Source: Rhizobium sp. Root274 (GTDB lineage: Bacteria; Pseudomonadota; Alphaproteobacteria; Rhizobiales; Rhizobiaceae). Taken from it: DNA of 64,000 nucleotides. Location: contig NZ_LMJE01000001.1 of NCBI RefSeq assembly GCF_001429245.1, forward strand, positions 187,186-251,185, in the 5' to 3' direction. The notes under the pieces were generated by a model that worked only from the letters and a program-made list of their open reading frames with translations, was not told where the DNA came from and ran no database searches. Shown piece by piece: positions 26,493-35,740 of the stretch; the stretch's first letter is position 1, and each line of letters starts with the position of its first letter. A program made the translations under genes and the position numbers.

Positions 26493-27254
26493 ATGAATAC
26501 CCAGACCTCCCCCTCCCCGCAGTTTTATCTCACGGCCGCCGCGCCGTGCCCCTATCTGCCGGACGAATTGGAGCGGAAGGTCTTCACGCATATGGTCGGC
26601 CCCCGGGCCACCGAAATGAACGATCTCCTCACCCAGGGCGGCTTTCGCCGGTCGCAGAACATCGCTTACCGCCCTGCCTGCGAGGCCTGTCGTGCTTGCG
26701 TCTCTGTGCGGGTGCTGGTCAAGGAATTTGAGGCAAGCCGGGCGTTCCGGCGCGTGGAAGCGACCAATCGCGACCTCGTCTCCACGGTTTTTCCAGCGCA
26801 GCCTTCCACCGAACAGTTTTCCCTCTTCCGCCGCTATCTCGATGCCCGCCACCAGCAGGGCGGCATGTCGGACATGTCTGCGCTCGATTATGCGATCATG
26901 GTCGAGGACAGCCATGTGCAGACAAGGATCATCGAATACCGGCTGCGCAGCCCAGGCGACGGTGTTTCGGCGCAGCCGCGCGGCGAACTCGTCGCGGTTG
27001 CCCTCTCCGACCTGATGAGCGACGGGCTGTCGATGGTCTATTCGTTTTACAATCCGGAAATGGAGAAGCGGTCCCTCGGCACGATGATGGTGCTCGACCA
27101 CATCCGTCGCGCCCAGACGCTGGGCCTGCCGCATGTCTATCTTGGCTATTGGGTGCGGGGATCGCAAAAGATGGGCTATAAGACCCGCTTTCAGCCGCAG
27201 GAGCACCTGATGAACCAGGGCTGGACTCGGTTTTCGTCTGACATGGAAGAATGA
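26493..27254 (+). CDS. bpt: Aspartate/glutamate leucyltransferase or arginyltransferase (Bpt/Ate)
   Basis: A 253-residue aminoacyl-tRNA-protein transferase of the N-degron pathway, which adds Leu (Bpt) or Arg (Ate) to N-terminal Asp/Glu and marks proteins for ClpAP. The N-terminal cysteine motif is visible (CPYLPD, and [15 protein letters not shown]), as is the C-terminal GNAT-like domain ([35 protein letters not shown]). The start at 26493 ([10 protein letters not shown]) is conserved in form; an upstream ATG at 26439 is rejected. Confidence 0.93.
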   Translation: MNTQTSPSPQFYLTAAAPCPYLPDELERKVFTHMVGPRATEMNDLLTQGGFRRSQNIAYRPACEACRACVSVRVLVKEFEASRAFRRVEATNRDLVSTVFPAQPSTEQFSLFRRYLDARHQQGGMSDMSALDYAIMVEDSHVQTRIIEYRLRSPGDGVSAQPRGELVAVALSDLMSDGLSMVYSFYNPEMEKRSLGTMMVLDHIRRAQTLGLPHVYLGYWVRGSQKMGYKTRFQPQEHLMNQGWTRFSSDMEE

Positions 27255-27301
27255 CGCTGGCCCCGCGTTGCGCCTCAAATATGGACATTAAGGCCAACGT
27301 G

Positions 27302-27340
27302 ATCTCCCCGCTTCCGAAGGCAAGCGGGGAGATGCATTTT
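27302..27340. terminator. Convergent terminator between bpt and the methyltransferase gene
   Basis: ATCTCCCCGCTT and AAGCGGGGAGAT form a perfect 12-bp stem with an eight-base loop, followed by GCATTTT on the plus strand. The methyltransferase stop is at 27345, so the stem can serve both transcripts. Confidence 0.8.
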
Positions 27341-27344
27341 CGTC

Positions 27345-28388
27345 TCAGGACAGCTTGCGGATGATGCCGTAGACGATGTTCTTGTTGGCGCCGTAGCGGA
27401 TGCTGCATTCGACATCGAGGCCTTCGGTCGTGGCGCGCATGATCCGCCACATGTCCTCTTCCGAACGGAGCAGCAGCGCCCAGTTCATGAAGGTTTCCAT
27501 GTAGCCGTCATCCGGGATCTCGTCGGCGAAGTTGGCGAAGAGGAAGGTGCCGTGCGGCTTCAGCATCTGCAGGCAGCGCTGCGACAGCTTGATGGCCACT
27601 TCGTCGGCCAGATAGTCGTAGAGGCCGGCAGCGTAGATGAAGTCGAAGGTGCCGAGCGTCTGCGAGCGCTTTAGAATGGTGCCGACGGAGCCGTTCACGG
27701 CCTCAACCACAGTCCCGGCATATTCGCTTGCCACGGCCCCCACGCTCAGCGGGTCCTGATCGAGAGCGACCCAGCGCTTGACTGTCTTGTCTTTGAGGGC
27801 CTGCGACATGGCGGCTTCCCGCAGATGGCCTGATGCGATGGTCAGGATCTCTGCTTCGCCACCGCGAGAGGATGCGACATCGTCAACCAGTTGAGCAAGT
27901 AGATCGCGTCGCTCGCGCACGGCCACGCAGGCTGGAGCCTGACTGACGAAGGAATGAACCGCCTTACCGAGGGGACTTGCCGCGTCCAGCAGAGGCTGAA
28001 CCGATGGGTGCGCATAAATGAAATCCAGGAGACCGGCGTCCCCGGAATAGCCCCGCGGCTTTTCAAAGGACCAACGGGTGAAGGGATCTTCATGGCAGTA
28101 GCGCGCGACCGGGTGGTTCTGGGCAATCGGGATCAGCTGTTCCCAGATCTTGGGAGAGTAACGATTGCGCACGGCGTTCATGGCTGTGAACAGGCGCAGC
28201 ATGATCTGGCCGATGGCGCCGTCCTGCAGGAATTGCTGTTCGGCGACCCGAAGATGAAGCGCGAGTTCGGCCCGTGCCTCGTCCAGTTCGCTGTCCCTGA
28301 TGGCGTCTGTAGATGAGAAGACCTGCGACGCAATGGAGGCCGGGGTGATCAGGCTTTGACCATCGATTGCCATTTTCAATTCGCTCAT
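27345..28388 (-). CDS. Class I SAM-dependent methyltransferase
   Basis: A 347-residue protein. The N-terminal 150 residues are helical and contain SFEKPRGYSGDAGLLDFIYA, a segment seen in the PhcB-like / 3-OH-PAME-synthesis methyltransferase group. The C-terminal Rossmann domain has motif I as ILTIASGHLREA, a following WVALDQDP acidic strand and FDFIYAAGLYDYL. The substrate is unknown; small-molecule or lipid methylation is possible. GGAG precedes ATG 28388. It diverges from a GGDEF/EAL gene, and a copy of the ldtR-promoter palindrome lies 18 bp upstream. Confidence 0.82.
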   Translation of the reverse strand: MSELKMAIDGQSLITPASIASQVFSSTDAIRDSELDEARAELALHLRVAEQQFLQDGAIGQIMLRLFTAMNAVRNRYSPKIWEQLIPIAQNHPVARYCHEDPFTRWSFEKPRGYSGDAGLLDFIYAHPSVQPLLDAASPLGKAVHSFVSQAPACVAVRERRDLLAQLVDDVASSRGGEAEILTIASGHLREAAMSQALKDKTVKRWVALDQDPLSVGAVASEYAGTVVEAVNGSVGTILKRSQTLGTFDFIYAAGLYDYLADEVAIKLSQRCLQMLKPHGTFLFANFADEIPDDGYMETFMNWALLLRSEEDMWRIMRATTEGLDVECSIRYGANKNIVYGIIRKLS

Positions 28389-28405
28389 CGTTCGCTCCAT
28401 TTTAG

Positions 28406-28421
28406 TAAAATTCTATTTAAA
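28406..28421. promoter_or_regulatory. 16-bp near-palindrome upstream of the methyltransferase (copy 2)
   Basis: TAAAATTCTATTTAAA is identical to the element at 24166-24181. Here it ends 18 bp before the start codon, a position suited to repression. It suggests co-regulation of the methyltransferase with ldtR. Confidence 0.5.
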
Positions 28422-28478
28422 CCTTTTGTACACCATATTTGGGATTTGGATTACGTACAGCCCCATTCTGCCAAGATC

Positions 28479-28494
28479 TTAAAACGTAGTTAAC
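28479..28494. promoter_or_regulatory. Full CtrA-type site before the GGDEF/EAL gene
   Basis: TTAA-AACGTAG-TTAAC matches the TTAA-N7-TTAAC consensus for the cell-cycle regulator CtrA exactly. It is 65 bp upstream of the GGDEF/EAL start, in the divergent gap with the methyltransferase. A further GTTAAC follows at 28505-28510. Confidence 0.6.
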
Positions 28495-28558
28495 GCTTGT
28501 GCCAGTTAACTCCATGCAGCGCGTCTGCAAGTGTGCAGCGTGGAAACGGGAGCACATG

Positions 28559-30619
28559 ATGGACCGGGGCAACGATGAGCCAGATCTGGCGGAATCAAAT
28601 GTGCCTTCTTCGTCACGCGGCATAGGCGCGCCTCCTGCGGGCAATCATGGGCTGACGGTCGAGCAAGGAACCCTGCTCACTGAAACCTTGTCCCCTGCCG
28701 CATTGAAGCGCCTGTACATGCGCTACCGCGGGACGGCGCAAATTCGCGAGACCCGACACGGACTTTGGCTAGCACTCGTCGTGTACCTGCTTTTCGGCAT
28801 TGCAGACGCGATGCTGATTCCCGACGTCGCCGTAGGGACGATTACGGCGCGCTTTTCCGTCGCCATTACGTCTCTTATAGCTATGGAAGTCGTTGTCGCA
28901 GCGAACGCCTCGTCCAAATGGTCTGACCTTACCTGCGCAGTGACTGTCGTTGCAGCCTATCTGGCCTGGCTCCTTCCAGCAATGAAGACGGAAGTCCTAG
29001 AGACTTTCCGCTTCTACATGTATTTTGGCACCATCTTCATGATGAGTGCCAACCTGTTCTTCAACCTGTTCTTCCGGTTGTCCGTGGCGACCTCTGCCGC
29101 CATTATGCTGATCTTCTTTACAAGCCTCGCCTACGCACCCACCATTGGTTCTGACCAGCTGATGGTGCATGTGCTCTTCTATTTTTCCTGCTTCACCTTC
29201 ACATCTTACGTGAACTGGAAGCTGAACAGGGAACGCTACAACGTCTTTCTCAATGCGCGGGAAGCAGCCCAGCAGCATGAGGAATCGGAGAAGCGAGGGG
29301 CAGCCCTCGAGCGCCTGTCCAACACGGACTACCTGACCGGCGTGGACAATCGTCGCGCTGTCGACAAGCGGTTGCGGGACCACTGGAGCAATTGGCAGAA
29401 CGAGGGGACGAGCTTTGCGGTCATGCTCGTCGATGTCGACTTCTTCAAGAAGTATAACGACTTCTATGGTCATCAGGCCGGCGACCGCTGCCTTGTGATG
29501 GTGGCGTCTGCGCTCAGCGACATGCTGAAGCCGCTCAATGCGACTGTCGGACGCTACGGCGGCGAAGAGTTCATCGTGCTGTCGCGCGTAACGGGTCGCG
29601 AACAGGTCACGGCCCTTGCCGAAGTCATTCGCGCCACCGTTGAAGATCTGGCGCTCGTGCATGACCAGCGTCGAGACGGTCAGGCCGTGGTCACGGTCAG
29701 CGTGGGTGCCGCCTACACCCGGGCACAGACCGGGCCGAAGCTCGAGCGCATCATCAACGAAGCCGACCGCGCGCTTTATTCCGCCAAGGCCAACGGTCGC
29801 AACTGCGTGCGCCTGTTCGATCCCAACGATCCGCTCAGCAGCGACGACAACGAAAACATCGCTGCCACCCTGCGCATGGCGATCCGCAACGATCTCGTGC
29901 ATCTCGTCTACCAGCCGATCCAGAACATGCGAACAGGCCGGGTCGAGGGCGTAGAATCGCTGATGCGCCTGAAGATGATCGATGGCACGCCACTGTCGCC
30001 GGGGCAGTTCATTCCCGTGGCAGAGCGCACCGGTGCCATTCTTGAACTCGGCCTATGGGCGATCCGCCGCGCCTGCACCGAAGTGCTGGCGCCGGGTCTT
30101 GTGCCGCTGGCCAGCGTCAATGTGTCAGCGATCCAGCTCAAGTCGCGCGGGTTCGCCCTCGCCGTCTCGACGATCCTCGAAGAAACCGGCGTGTCGGGCT
30201 CGCAGCTTGCCTTCGAGATCACCGAGGGCATCGACATGGAAGGCCAGTCGGACGTCATCCGCTGCATCACCGATCTGCAGGCACTCGGCATCCGCATCTG
30301 GCTCGACGATTTCGGCACCGGCTTTGCCGGCCTCTCGTGGCTGCGCCTCTTCCCGTTCGATACGGTGAAGATCGACCGCTCCTTCCTTCAGGACGCCCGC
30401 CGTCCCGCCGGTCGCGCCATGCTGGAGGACATCATCCGGCTCATTCGCAATCGCGGCCTGAAGATCCTGATCGAGGGTCTGGAAACAGCCGATCACGTGG
30501 ACCTGATGCACGAGCTCGGGATCGAACTCGGCCAGGGTTATTATCTCGGTCGGCCCGTGCCGATCGAGGAGGTACGGATCAAGGCCGTGCCGCGGCTTGC
30601 TACCGTCGTCAGCCTGTGA
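28559..30619 (+). CDS. Membrane GGDEF/EAL protein (c-di-GMP synthesis and breakdown)
   Basis: A 686-residue protein with about six N-terminal membrane segments, then a diguanylate cyclase domain and a phosphodiesterase domain. The GGDEF site is RYGGEEF with the expected VDVDFFKKYND, so cyclase activity is likely. The inhibitory RxxD site is absent. The EAL motif reads ESL (GVESLMRL), but the other catalytic elements are kept (NVSAIQL, FEITEG, LDDFGTG, VKIDRSF, EGLET, QGYYLG). Either activity may dominate. GGGAG is better spaced for ATG 28559 than ATG 28556. A CtrA-type site upstream suggests cell-cycle control. Confidence 0.93.
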   Translation: MDRGNDEPDLAESNVPSSSRGIGAPPAGNHGLTVEQGTLLTETLSPAALKRLYMRYRGTAQIRETRHGLWLALVVYLLFGIADAMLIPDVAVGTITARFSVAITSLIAMEVVVAANASSKWSDLTCAVTVVAAYLAWLLPAMKTEVLETFRFYMYFGTIFMMSANLFFNLFFRLSVATSAAIMLIFFTSLAYAPTIGSDQLMVHVLFYFSCFTFTSYVNWKLNRERYNVFLNAREAAQQHEESEKRGAALERLSNTDYLTGVDNRRAVDKRLRDHWSNWQNEGTSFAVMLVDVDFFKKYNDFYGHQAGDRCLVMVASALSDMLKPLNATVGRYGGEEFIVLSRVTGREQVTALAEVIRATVEDLALVHDQRRDGQAVVTVSVGAAYTRAQTGPKLERIINEADRALYSAKANGRNCVRLFDPNDPLSSDDNENIAATLRMAIRNDLVHLVYQPIQNMRTGRVEGVESLMRLKMIDGTPLSPGQFIPVAERTGAILELGLWAIRRACTEVLAPGLVPLASVNVSAIQLKSRGFALAVSTILEETGVSGSQLAFEITEGIDMEGQSDVIRCITDLQALGIRIWLDDFGTGFAGLSWLRLFPFDTVKIDRSFLQDARRPAGRAMLEDIIRLIRNRGLKILIEGLETADHVDLMHELGIELGQGYYLGRPVPIEEVRIKAVPRLATVVSL

Positions 30620-30726
30620 AACTGCCCGTCGCCTGAACTGCTCCCAAACTTGGCCGATCCGTCGGCGCGATCTTGAGCACCGAAGCCGGTATATGGACAC
30701 GTCCATACCTGTTCGGGGCCTTGATC

Positions 30727-31869
30727 ATGACCATCGCGCAAACCGACATCCTGCGGGGAGCCCAGGAGTTTTCCGAAAAGCTTCTCAAACACACCGATAT
30801 CCGCGTCAGCGAAAGCTATCTCGAAGGCTTCCGCCAGCGTGTCGATCCAGTGCGCTACGAGGCCGGCGAGGCCATTTTCAGCAAGGGCGATGACAGCAGC
30901 TTCGCGATCCTGATCGCCCAAGGCGAAATCGAAGTGTTTGCGCCTGATAGCGGCGACACGCTGGCGGTTGCCGGCGAAGGGGCCCTCATCGGAGAACTCG
31001 GCATGATCAGCGGTGATCCGCGCAGTGCGTCTGCCCGGGCGCGGACCTCCGTGCGGGGCTGGGTGATCGACCGGACCGATTACCGCGAATTTCTCAGCGA
31101 CCGGCCTGAACTGGCCACCCTGTTCTTCCGCAAGATCTATGCTCAGCTCTCGGCCAGCTATGGCAAGCTGAAGGAGCAATTCGTGGCGCTGGAAGAGGCT
31201 GACCGCCGCTATCACGCCCTCGCCTTCATGTTTGTCACCATCGTTCTGATGGTGAATGCCTATGCTCTGGTGAATGCCCTGCTTCTCGGAAGCCTGCGGG
31301 CGACCCATCACGACGCGATGATCTTCTGGACATCAAGGGCGATGGAACTCTGGGGTGGCTTCATTCTCTGGGGGCTGACCGTGCGCTGTGGCCTCACCCG
31401 TCATGACATGGGCATAAGACGAGCCAATCTCGGGCGCTCCATCCTCGTCGGCGTCCTCATCAGCCTGCCGGCCCTCGCCGCCATGGCCTATTTCCGCACG
31501 CGGCTCTATCCGCAGCTTTCAGGCACACCGCTCATCGATCCGGCGCTGATCAGCTTCAGTGTCTATACCTATATCCTGATCGCTGCCTTGCAGGAGTGGA
31601 TCTGTCGCGGTGTGTTTCTGACCTCGATTGCCAAGCTGATGCCGGGCCGAACCCGCCCGGCTGCGGCCGTGCTAATCTCATCCCTGGTGTTCTCGACGCT
31701 CCACCTGCACTACTCGTCGTCCCTCGCCGTGGTCGCGCTGGTGACGGGGATCGTGTGGGGCTGGCTCTTCCTCGCCTATCGCAATCTGGCCGGCCCTGTC
31801 GTCTCGCATTTCATCCTCGGCAATGCCGCGACCCTGATGGGCATCTGGGCGATCTGGGAAGGTGGTTGA
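30727..31869 (+). CDS. Cyclic-nucleotide-binding domain fused to a CPBP (CAAX-like) membrane protease domain
   Basis: A 380-residue fusion. Residues about 35-150 form a Crp-type cNMP-binding domain (YEAGEAIFSKGDDSSFAILI, GEGALIGELGMISGDPRSAS, including the GE...R..SA phosphate cassette). A membrane part with about eight segments follows and ends in a CPBP/ABI domain: motif 1 QEWICRG (Gln for the first Glu of EExxxR), motif 2 FSTLH, motif 3 SHFILGN. It may be a ligand-gated intramembrane protease. It follows the GGDEF/EAL gene by 107 bp. The start is ATG 30727; TTG 30673 is possible. Confidence 0.82.
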   Translation: MTIAQTDILRGAQEFSEKLLKHTDIRVSESYLEGFRQRVDPVRYEAGEAIFSKGDDSSFAILIAQGEIEVFAPDSGDTLAVAGEGALIGELGMISGDPRSASARARTSVRGWVIDRTDYREFLSDRPELATLFFRKIYAQLSASYGKLKEQFVALEEADRRYHALAFMFVTIVLMVNAYALVNALLLGSLRATHHDAMIFWTSRAMELWGGFILWGLTVRCGLTRHDMGIRRANLGRSILVGVLISLPALAAMAYFRTRLYPQLSGTPLIDPALISFSVYTYILIAALQEWICRGVFLTSIAKLMPGRTRPAAAVLISSLVFSTLHLHYSSSLAVVALVTGIVWGWLFLAYRNLAGPVVSHFILGNAATLMGIWAIWEGG

Positions 31870-31878
31870 GCCAGAGAC

Positions 31879-31915
31879 GAAAGAAGCCGCCCGCTTTCGC
31901 GACCGGCTTTCTTTC
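31879..31915. terminator. Convergent terminator between the CPBP fusion gene and parC
   Basis: GAAAGAAGCCG pairs with CGGCTTTCTTTC (one bulge) around a GC-rich loop, just before the parC stop at 31935. The T-rich 3' arm and A-rich 5' arm allow use in both directions. Confidence 0.55.
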
Positions 31916-31934
31916 TCGACATCTCAGGTCCGGC

Positions 31935-34211
31935 TCAGCCGGCGAACTTGCCGCTGCGCGGGAAACCCTTCGGCACAGAGCGGCCGGCGGTGGCGCGGTC
32001 ACCCAGCCACTCGATCAGTTCGTCCTTGGTTTTTGTGAAGGTGCGCCCTGCCGAATCCGCCCAGGTCAGGCCGTCGGCAATCGCGAAGCACTTCACGTCG
32101 GAAATGCCGCCGTCCTTGTAGCGCTGCAGGCGGACGCCCTTGCCACGGGTCATTTCCGGGATCTGGGCGAGCGGGAAAGCCAGCATCTTGCGGTTCTCGC
32201 CGACGACGGCGACATGGTCGCCACTGACGGGCACCACGAGTTTCGCCTCATCCGGCATGCCGACATTCATCACCTGCTTGCCCTTGCGGGTGTTGGCGAC
32301 CACCTCCCCTTCCGGCACGACGAAGCCGTTGCCGGCGGTCGAGACGAAGAGCAGCTTGCGGGTCGCGTCATGGACGAAGGCGGTCAGCACGTCTTGGTCG
32401 TTTTCCATGTCGACGATAATGCGCAAGGGTTCGCCATGGCCACGGCCACCCGGCAGCTTGTCGCCGCCGAGCGTGTAGACTTTGCCGCCCGTTGTCACGA
32501 GCAGGATCTTGTCGGTCGTCTGGGCCGGGAACGCTACCTTCAGCCCGTCGCCTTCCTTGAAGGTTAGCGACGAGGTATCGGAGATGTGGCCCTTGAGTGC
32601 ACGGATCCAGCCCTTTTCCGAGATGACGACGGTGATCGGTTCCTTCTCGATCATTGCTTGCTGGATTGCTTCGACATCGGCGTCCGGCGCATCGGCAAAC
32701 AGCGTGCGGCGGCGGCCAAGCTCGGTTGCCTTGGCGTATTTCTTCTTCACCTCGCCGATTTCCCAGGCGACGGTCTGCCACTGCTTGTCGGTTGAGGCGA
32801 GCAGCGATTCGATCTCGGCCTTCTCGGCCGAGAGCTCATCATGCTCCTTGCGGATCTCGAATTCCTCTAGCTTGCGCAGGTTTCTCAGCCGCATGTTGAG
32901 GATGGCTTCGGCCTGAACGTCGGTCAGATCCCATTTGGCGATCATCACCGGCTTCGGCTCGTCCTCCTCGCGGATGATGCGGATCACCTCGTCGAGGTTG
33001 AGATAAGCGATCAGAAGGCCGCCCAGGATTTCCAGGCGGCGGTCGATGGCAGCCAGGCGGAACTTCGACCGGCGAACGAGCACGTCCTTGCGGTGCTCCA
33101 GCCACTCGGTCAGCACCTCATTGAGGGCCATGACCTTCGGCACCTTGCCCTGGGACAAGACGTTCATATTGAGCGGAATGCGGCTTTCAAGCTCGGTGAG
33201 CTTGAACAGCGATTCCATCAACAGGGTCGCGTCCACCGTGCGGCTCTTCGGCACGATGACGACGCGCACGTCTTCGGCGCTCTCGTCGCGGATGTCTTCC
33301 AGGAGCGGCAAGCGGCGGGCGATCAGCAGTTCAGCGATCTTCTCGATCAGGCGCGACTTCTGCACCTGGAAGGGGATCTGGGTGATGACGATCTGGTACC
33401 CGCCGCGACCGAGATCCTCGATCTCCCACTTGGCGCGCACGCGAAAACCGCCGCGACCGGTGCGGTAGGTTTCGAGCATCGACGCGCGGCTCTCGACGAT
33501 GATACCGCCAGTCGGGAAGTCGGGCCCCTCGATGCCGCCGCGCTCCGGATGGGCCGGATCGGCAAACAGCTCTTCGACGGAGGCGCCGGGGTTCTTGATC
33601 AGGTAAAGCGCTGCATCGCAGAGTTCATGGGCATTGTGCGGCGGGATGGAGGTTGCCATGCCGACCGCGATGCCGGAGGAGCCGTTGGCGAGCAGGTTCG
33701 GGAAGGCGCCGGGCATGACGACGGGTTCGTCGTCTTCCTCGTTATAGGTCGGGCGGAAATCCACCGCGTCCTGATCGATCCCTTCGAGCAGAAGTGCCGC
33801 GACATCGGTCATGCGGGCTTCGGTGTAACGATAGGCCGCCGCACTGTCGCCGTCGATATTGCCGAAGTTGCCCTGCCCGTCGACGATCGGATAACGCTGG
33901 GAGAAATCCTGCGCGAGACGCACCAAGGCATCATAGACCGACTGGTCGCCATGCGGGTGAAACTTACCGATGACGTCACCGACGATACGGGCGCATTTCT
34001 TGAAGGCCGAGTTCGGCCGAATGCCCATTTCGCTCATCGCGTGGATGATGCGGCGATGCACGGGTTTCAACCCGTCGCGAACGTCCGGCAGCGCGCGATG
34101 CATGATGGTCGAGAGCGCATAGGCGAGATAGCGCTCTTCGAGCGCCGCCTTCAGATCGACCGGCTGAATGTTGTCGCCACCCTCATCGGGCGGAAGCTGA
34201 TTTTTCCCCAT
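31935..34211 (-). CDS. parC: DNA topoisomerase IV subunit A
   Basis: A 758-residue type IIA topoisomerase subunit that separates daughter chromosomes with ParE. The catalytic Tyr129 lies in [11 protein letters not shown]. The breakage-reunion domain is followed by GyrA-type C-terminal repeats ([20 protein letters not shown]) without the GyrA box, as expected for ParC. The quinolone-determining region reads [13 protein letters not shown], with Gln where E. coli ParC has Ser80 and Asp where it has Glu84. The start at 34211 follows AGGTGAG. Confidence 0.96.
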   Translation of the reverse strand: MGKNQLPPDEGGDNIQPVDLKAALEERYLAYALSTIMHRALPDVRDGLKPVHRRIIHAMSEMGIRPNSAFKKCARIVGDVIGKFHPHGDQSVYDALVRLAQDFSQRYPIVDGQGNFGNIDGDSAAAYRYTEARMTDVAALLLEGIDQDAVDFRPTYNEEDDEPVVMPGAFPNLLANGSSGIAVGMATSIPPHNAHELCDAALYLIKNPGASVEELFADPAHPERGGIEGPDFPTGGIIVESRASMLETYRTGRGGFRVRAKWEIEDLGRGGYQIVITQIPFQVQKSRLIEKIAELLIARRLPLLEDIRDESAEDVRVVIVPKSRTVDATLLMESLFKLTELESRIPLNMNVLSQGKVPKVMALNEVLTEWLEHRKDVLVRRSKFRLAAIDRRLEILGGLLIAYLNLDEVIRIIREEDEPKPVMIAKWDLTDVQAEAILNMRLRNLRKLEEFEIRKEHDELSAEKAEIESLLASTDKQWQTVAWEIGEVKKKYAKATELGRRRTLFADAPDADVEAIQQAMIEKEPITVVISEKGWIRALKGHISDTSSLTFKEGDGLKVAFPAQTTDKILLVTTGGKVYTLGGDKLPGGRGHGEPLRIIVDMENDQDVLTAFVHDATRKLLFVSTAGNGFVVPEGEVVANTRKGKQVMNVGMPDEAKLVVPVSGDHVAVVGENRKMLAFPLAQIPEMTRGKGVRLQRYKDGGISDVKCFAIADGLTWADSAGRTFTKTKDELIEWLGDRATAGRSVPKGFPRSGKFAG

Positions 34212-34422
34212 GGGTCTCACCTAGCGGAGATGGGCCTGAACGGCAAGGAATCCGGGGGCTCTGCCTGTGGATTATGCTGTTGTGACCGTCATCACCGAGG
34301 AAGAGGCAAGCGCGTTTCGGCGTCGAAAATCGGTGGAAGCAGATTTCAAACCCACTTATATGTAGCTGCCATTCTAAGACCTGCGCCTGGCGGCGCGGAT
34401 CAGCCACAGAGGACGACGTCTC

Positions 34423-35616
34423 ATGAGCTTGCACCATTCCACCCGCATCCTTCTTGCAGGGGCTGCCGTCTGCGGCCTCTCCGCCCAGGCCTTTGCGCTC
34501 GATGGCGCCGATTTGCTGAAGAAGATCAATGCTTCCTATGCCGCCGGTGGCACCGTAATCACGGCCGACACGATCGAGGTCAACGGCGAAGACGTGGTGC
34601 TGAAGGGCGTGAAGTTCGGCCCGGACAAAGGCGCTGAGACGCCATTGAAGCTCGACGAGCTCACACTGCAGGGTGTGACCGAAGAAGACGGCGGCGCCTA
34701 CTACATCGAGCGCGTCGACTTTCCCGAAGTGAACATGACGGAAGAGAAATCGACCTTCTCCGTCAGCGATCTCTACCTCGCGGGCATCTACGTGCCGGGC
34801 GACACCAAGGCCGAAGGCATCGATTCGCTGATGTTCTACGAAGAAGCCCATAGCGGCCCGGTCAAGGTGACGGTTGACGGCAAGCCGGTCTTCTCGATGA
34901 GCGAAGCCACCGGTACGATGAGCCTTTCCGACGACGAGACGACTATCTCCTTCGAAGGTTCGGCGACCGGCGTCAATGCCGACCTCACCAGCGTCGAAGA
35001 CGCCAAGAGCAAGGAAATGATCGACGCGCTCGGCCTGCAGACGCTGAATGGCAATCTGAACATGTCGGGCAGCTGGGAAGTGGAAACCGGCACGATCGAT
35101 GTCGAGGACTATTCGATCGACTTCGCCAATGTCGGCAAGCTCTCCATGTCCTTCGGCATTTCCGGCTACACGCTCGACCTCGTCAAGCAGATGCAGGAGC
35201 AGGCGCGCACCATGCAGGCGCAGCCGGAGAACCAGCAGGCGCAGCAGGCCGCCGGCCTTGCCATGCTCGGCCTCGTGCAGCAGCTGTCGCTGATCAACGC
35301 CAAGATCCGCTTCGATGATGCCGGAATTACCAAGCGCGGCCTCGACTATGCCGGCAAGAGCCAGGGCACCGACGGCGCCCAGATGGGCCAGATGGTGAAG
35401 GCCATGGTGCCGATGCTGCTCGCCCAGGCCAAGCTCGGCGCGTTGCAGAACGAAGTCTCTGCCGCGGTCAACACCTATATCGACGATCCGAAAGCACTGA
35501 CGATCGTTGCCGCACCGACCAACCCGGTCGCCTTCCCAATGATCATGGGTGCCGCCATGGGTGCGCCGGAAACCATCCCGACCCTGATCGGCGTCAAGGT
35601 GACGGCAAACGATTGA
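34423..35616 (+). CDS. Exported hypothetical protein, 397 residues
   Basis: A Sec signal peptide (STRILLAGAAVCGLSAQAFA, cleavage after FA-LDG) precedes a long beta-rich, acidic mature protein (repeated DxTIEVNGEDVVLKGV, LDELTLQGVTEE, DFPEVNMTEEK patterns) and a Gln-rich helical part (QAQPENQQAQQAAGLAML). No cysteine in the mature part and no known catalytic motif is seen. Similar proteins occur in Rhizobiaceae as unnamed periplasmic proteins. It is monocistronic, between parC and aspS, with its own terminator. Confidence 0.72.
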   Translation: MSLHHSTRILLAGAAVCGLSAQAFALDGADLLKKINASYAAGGTVITADTIEVNGEDVVLKGVKFGPDKGAETPLKLDELTLQGVTEEDGGAYYIERVDFPEVNMTEEKSTFSVSDLYLAGIYVPGDTKAEGIDSLMFYEEAHSGPVKVTVDGKPVFSMSEATGTMSLSDDETTISFEGSATGVNADLTSVEDAKSKEMIDALGLQTLNGNLNMSGSWEVETGTIDVEDYSIDFANVGKLSMSFGISGYTLDLVKQMQEQARTMQAQPENQQAQQAAGLAMLGLVQQLSLINAKIRFDDAGITKRGLDYAGKSQGTDGAQMGQMVKAMVPMLLAQAKLGALQNEVSAAVNTYIDDPKALTIVAAPTNPVAFPMIMGAAMGAPETIPTLIGVKVTAND

Positions 35617-35639
35617 TCCAGCCGGGTTTGGAATGAAGG

Positions 35640-35672
35640 AGGCCCGCCCGCGAAAGCGGCCGGGCCTTTTTT
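35640..35672 (+). terminator. Intrinsic terminator of the exported protein gene
   Basis: AGGCCCG-C-CCGC and GCGG-C-CGGGCCT pair around GAAA (stem with an internal mismatch), followed by six Ts. Confidence 0.92.
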
Positions 35673-35692
35673 ACATCATCGGGGCAAAAGAA

Positions 35693-35716
35693 AAGGCCGG
35701 GATCGCTCCCGGCCTT
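35693..35716 (-). terminator. Intrinsic terminator of aspS
   Basis: AAGGCCGGGA, loop TCGC and TCCCGGCCTT form a perfect 10-bp stem. On the minus strand it is followed by TTCTTTTGC, 24 bp after the aspS stop. Confidence 0.8.
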
Positions 35717-35740
35717 GTCCATTCAGATCGTCAGAACCGA

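Noticed and set aside
33093-34637. A 514-codon plus-strand open frame opposite parC
   Set aside because: Antisense shadow of parC; it also runs into the start of the exported-protein gene in another frame.
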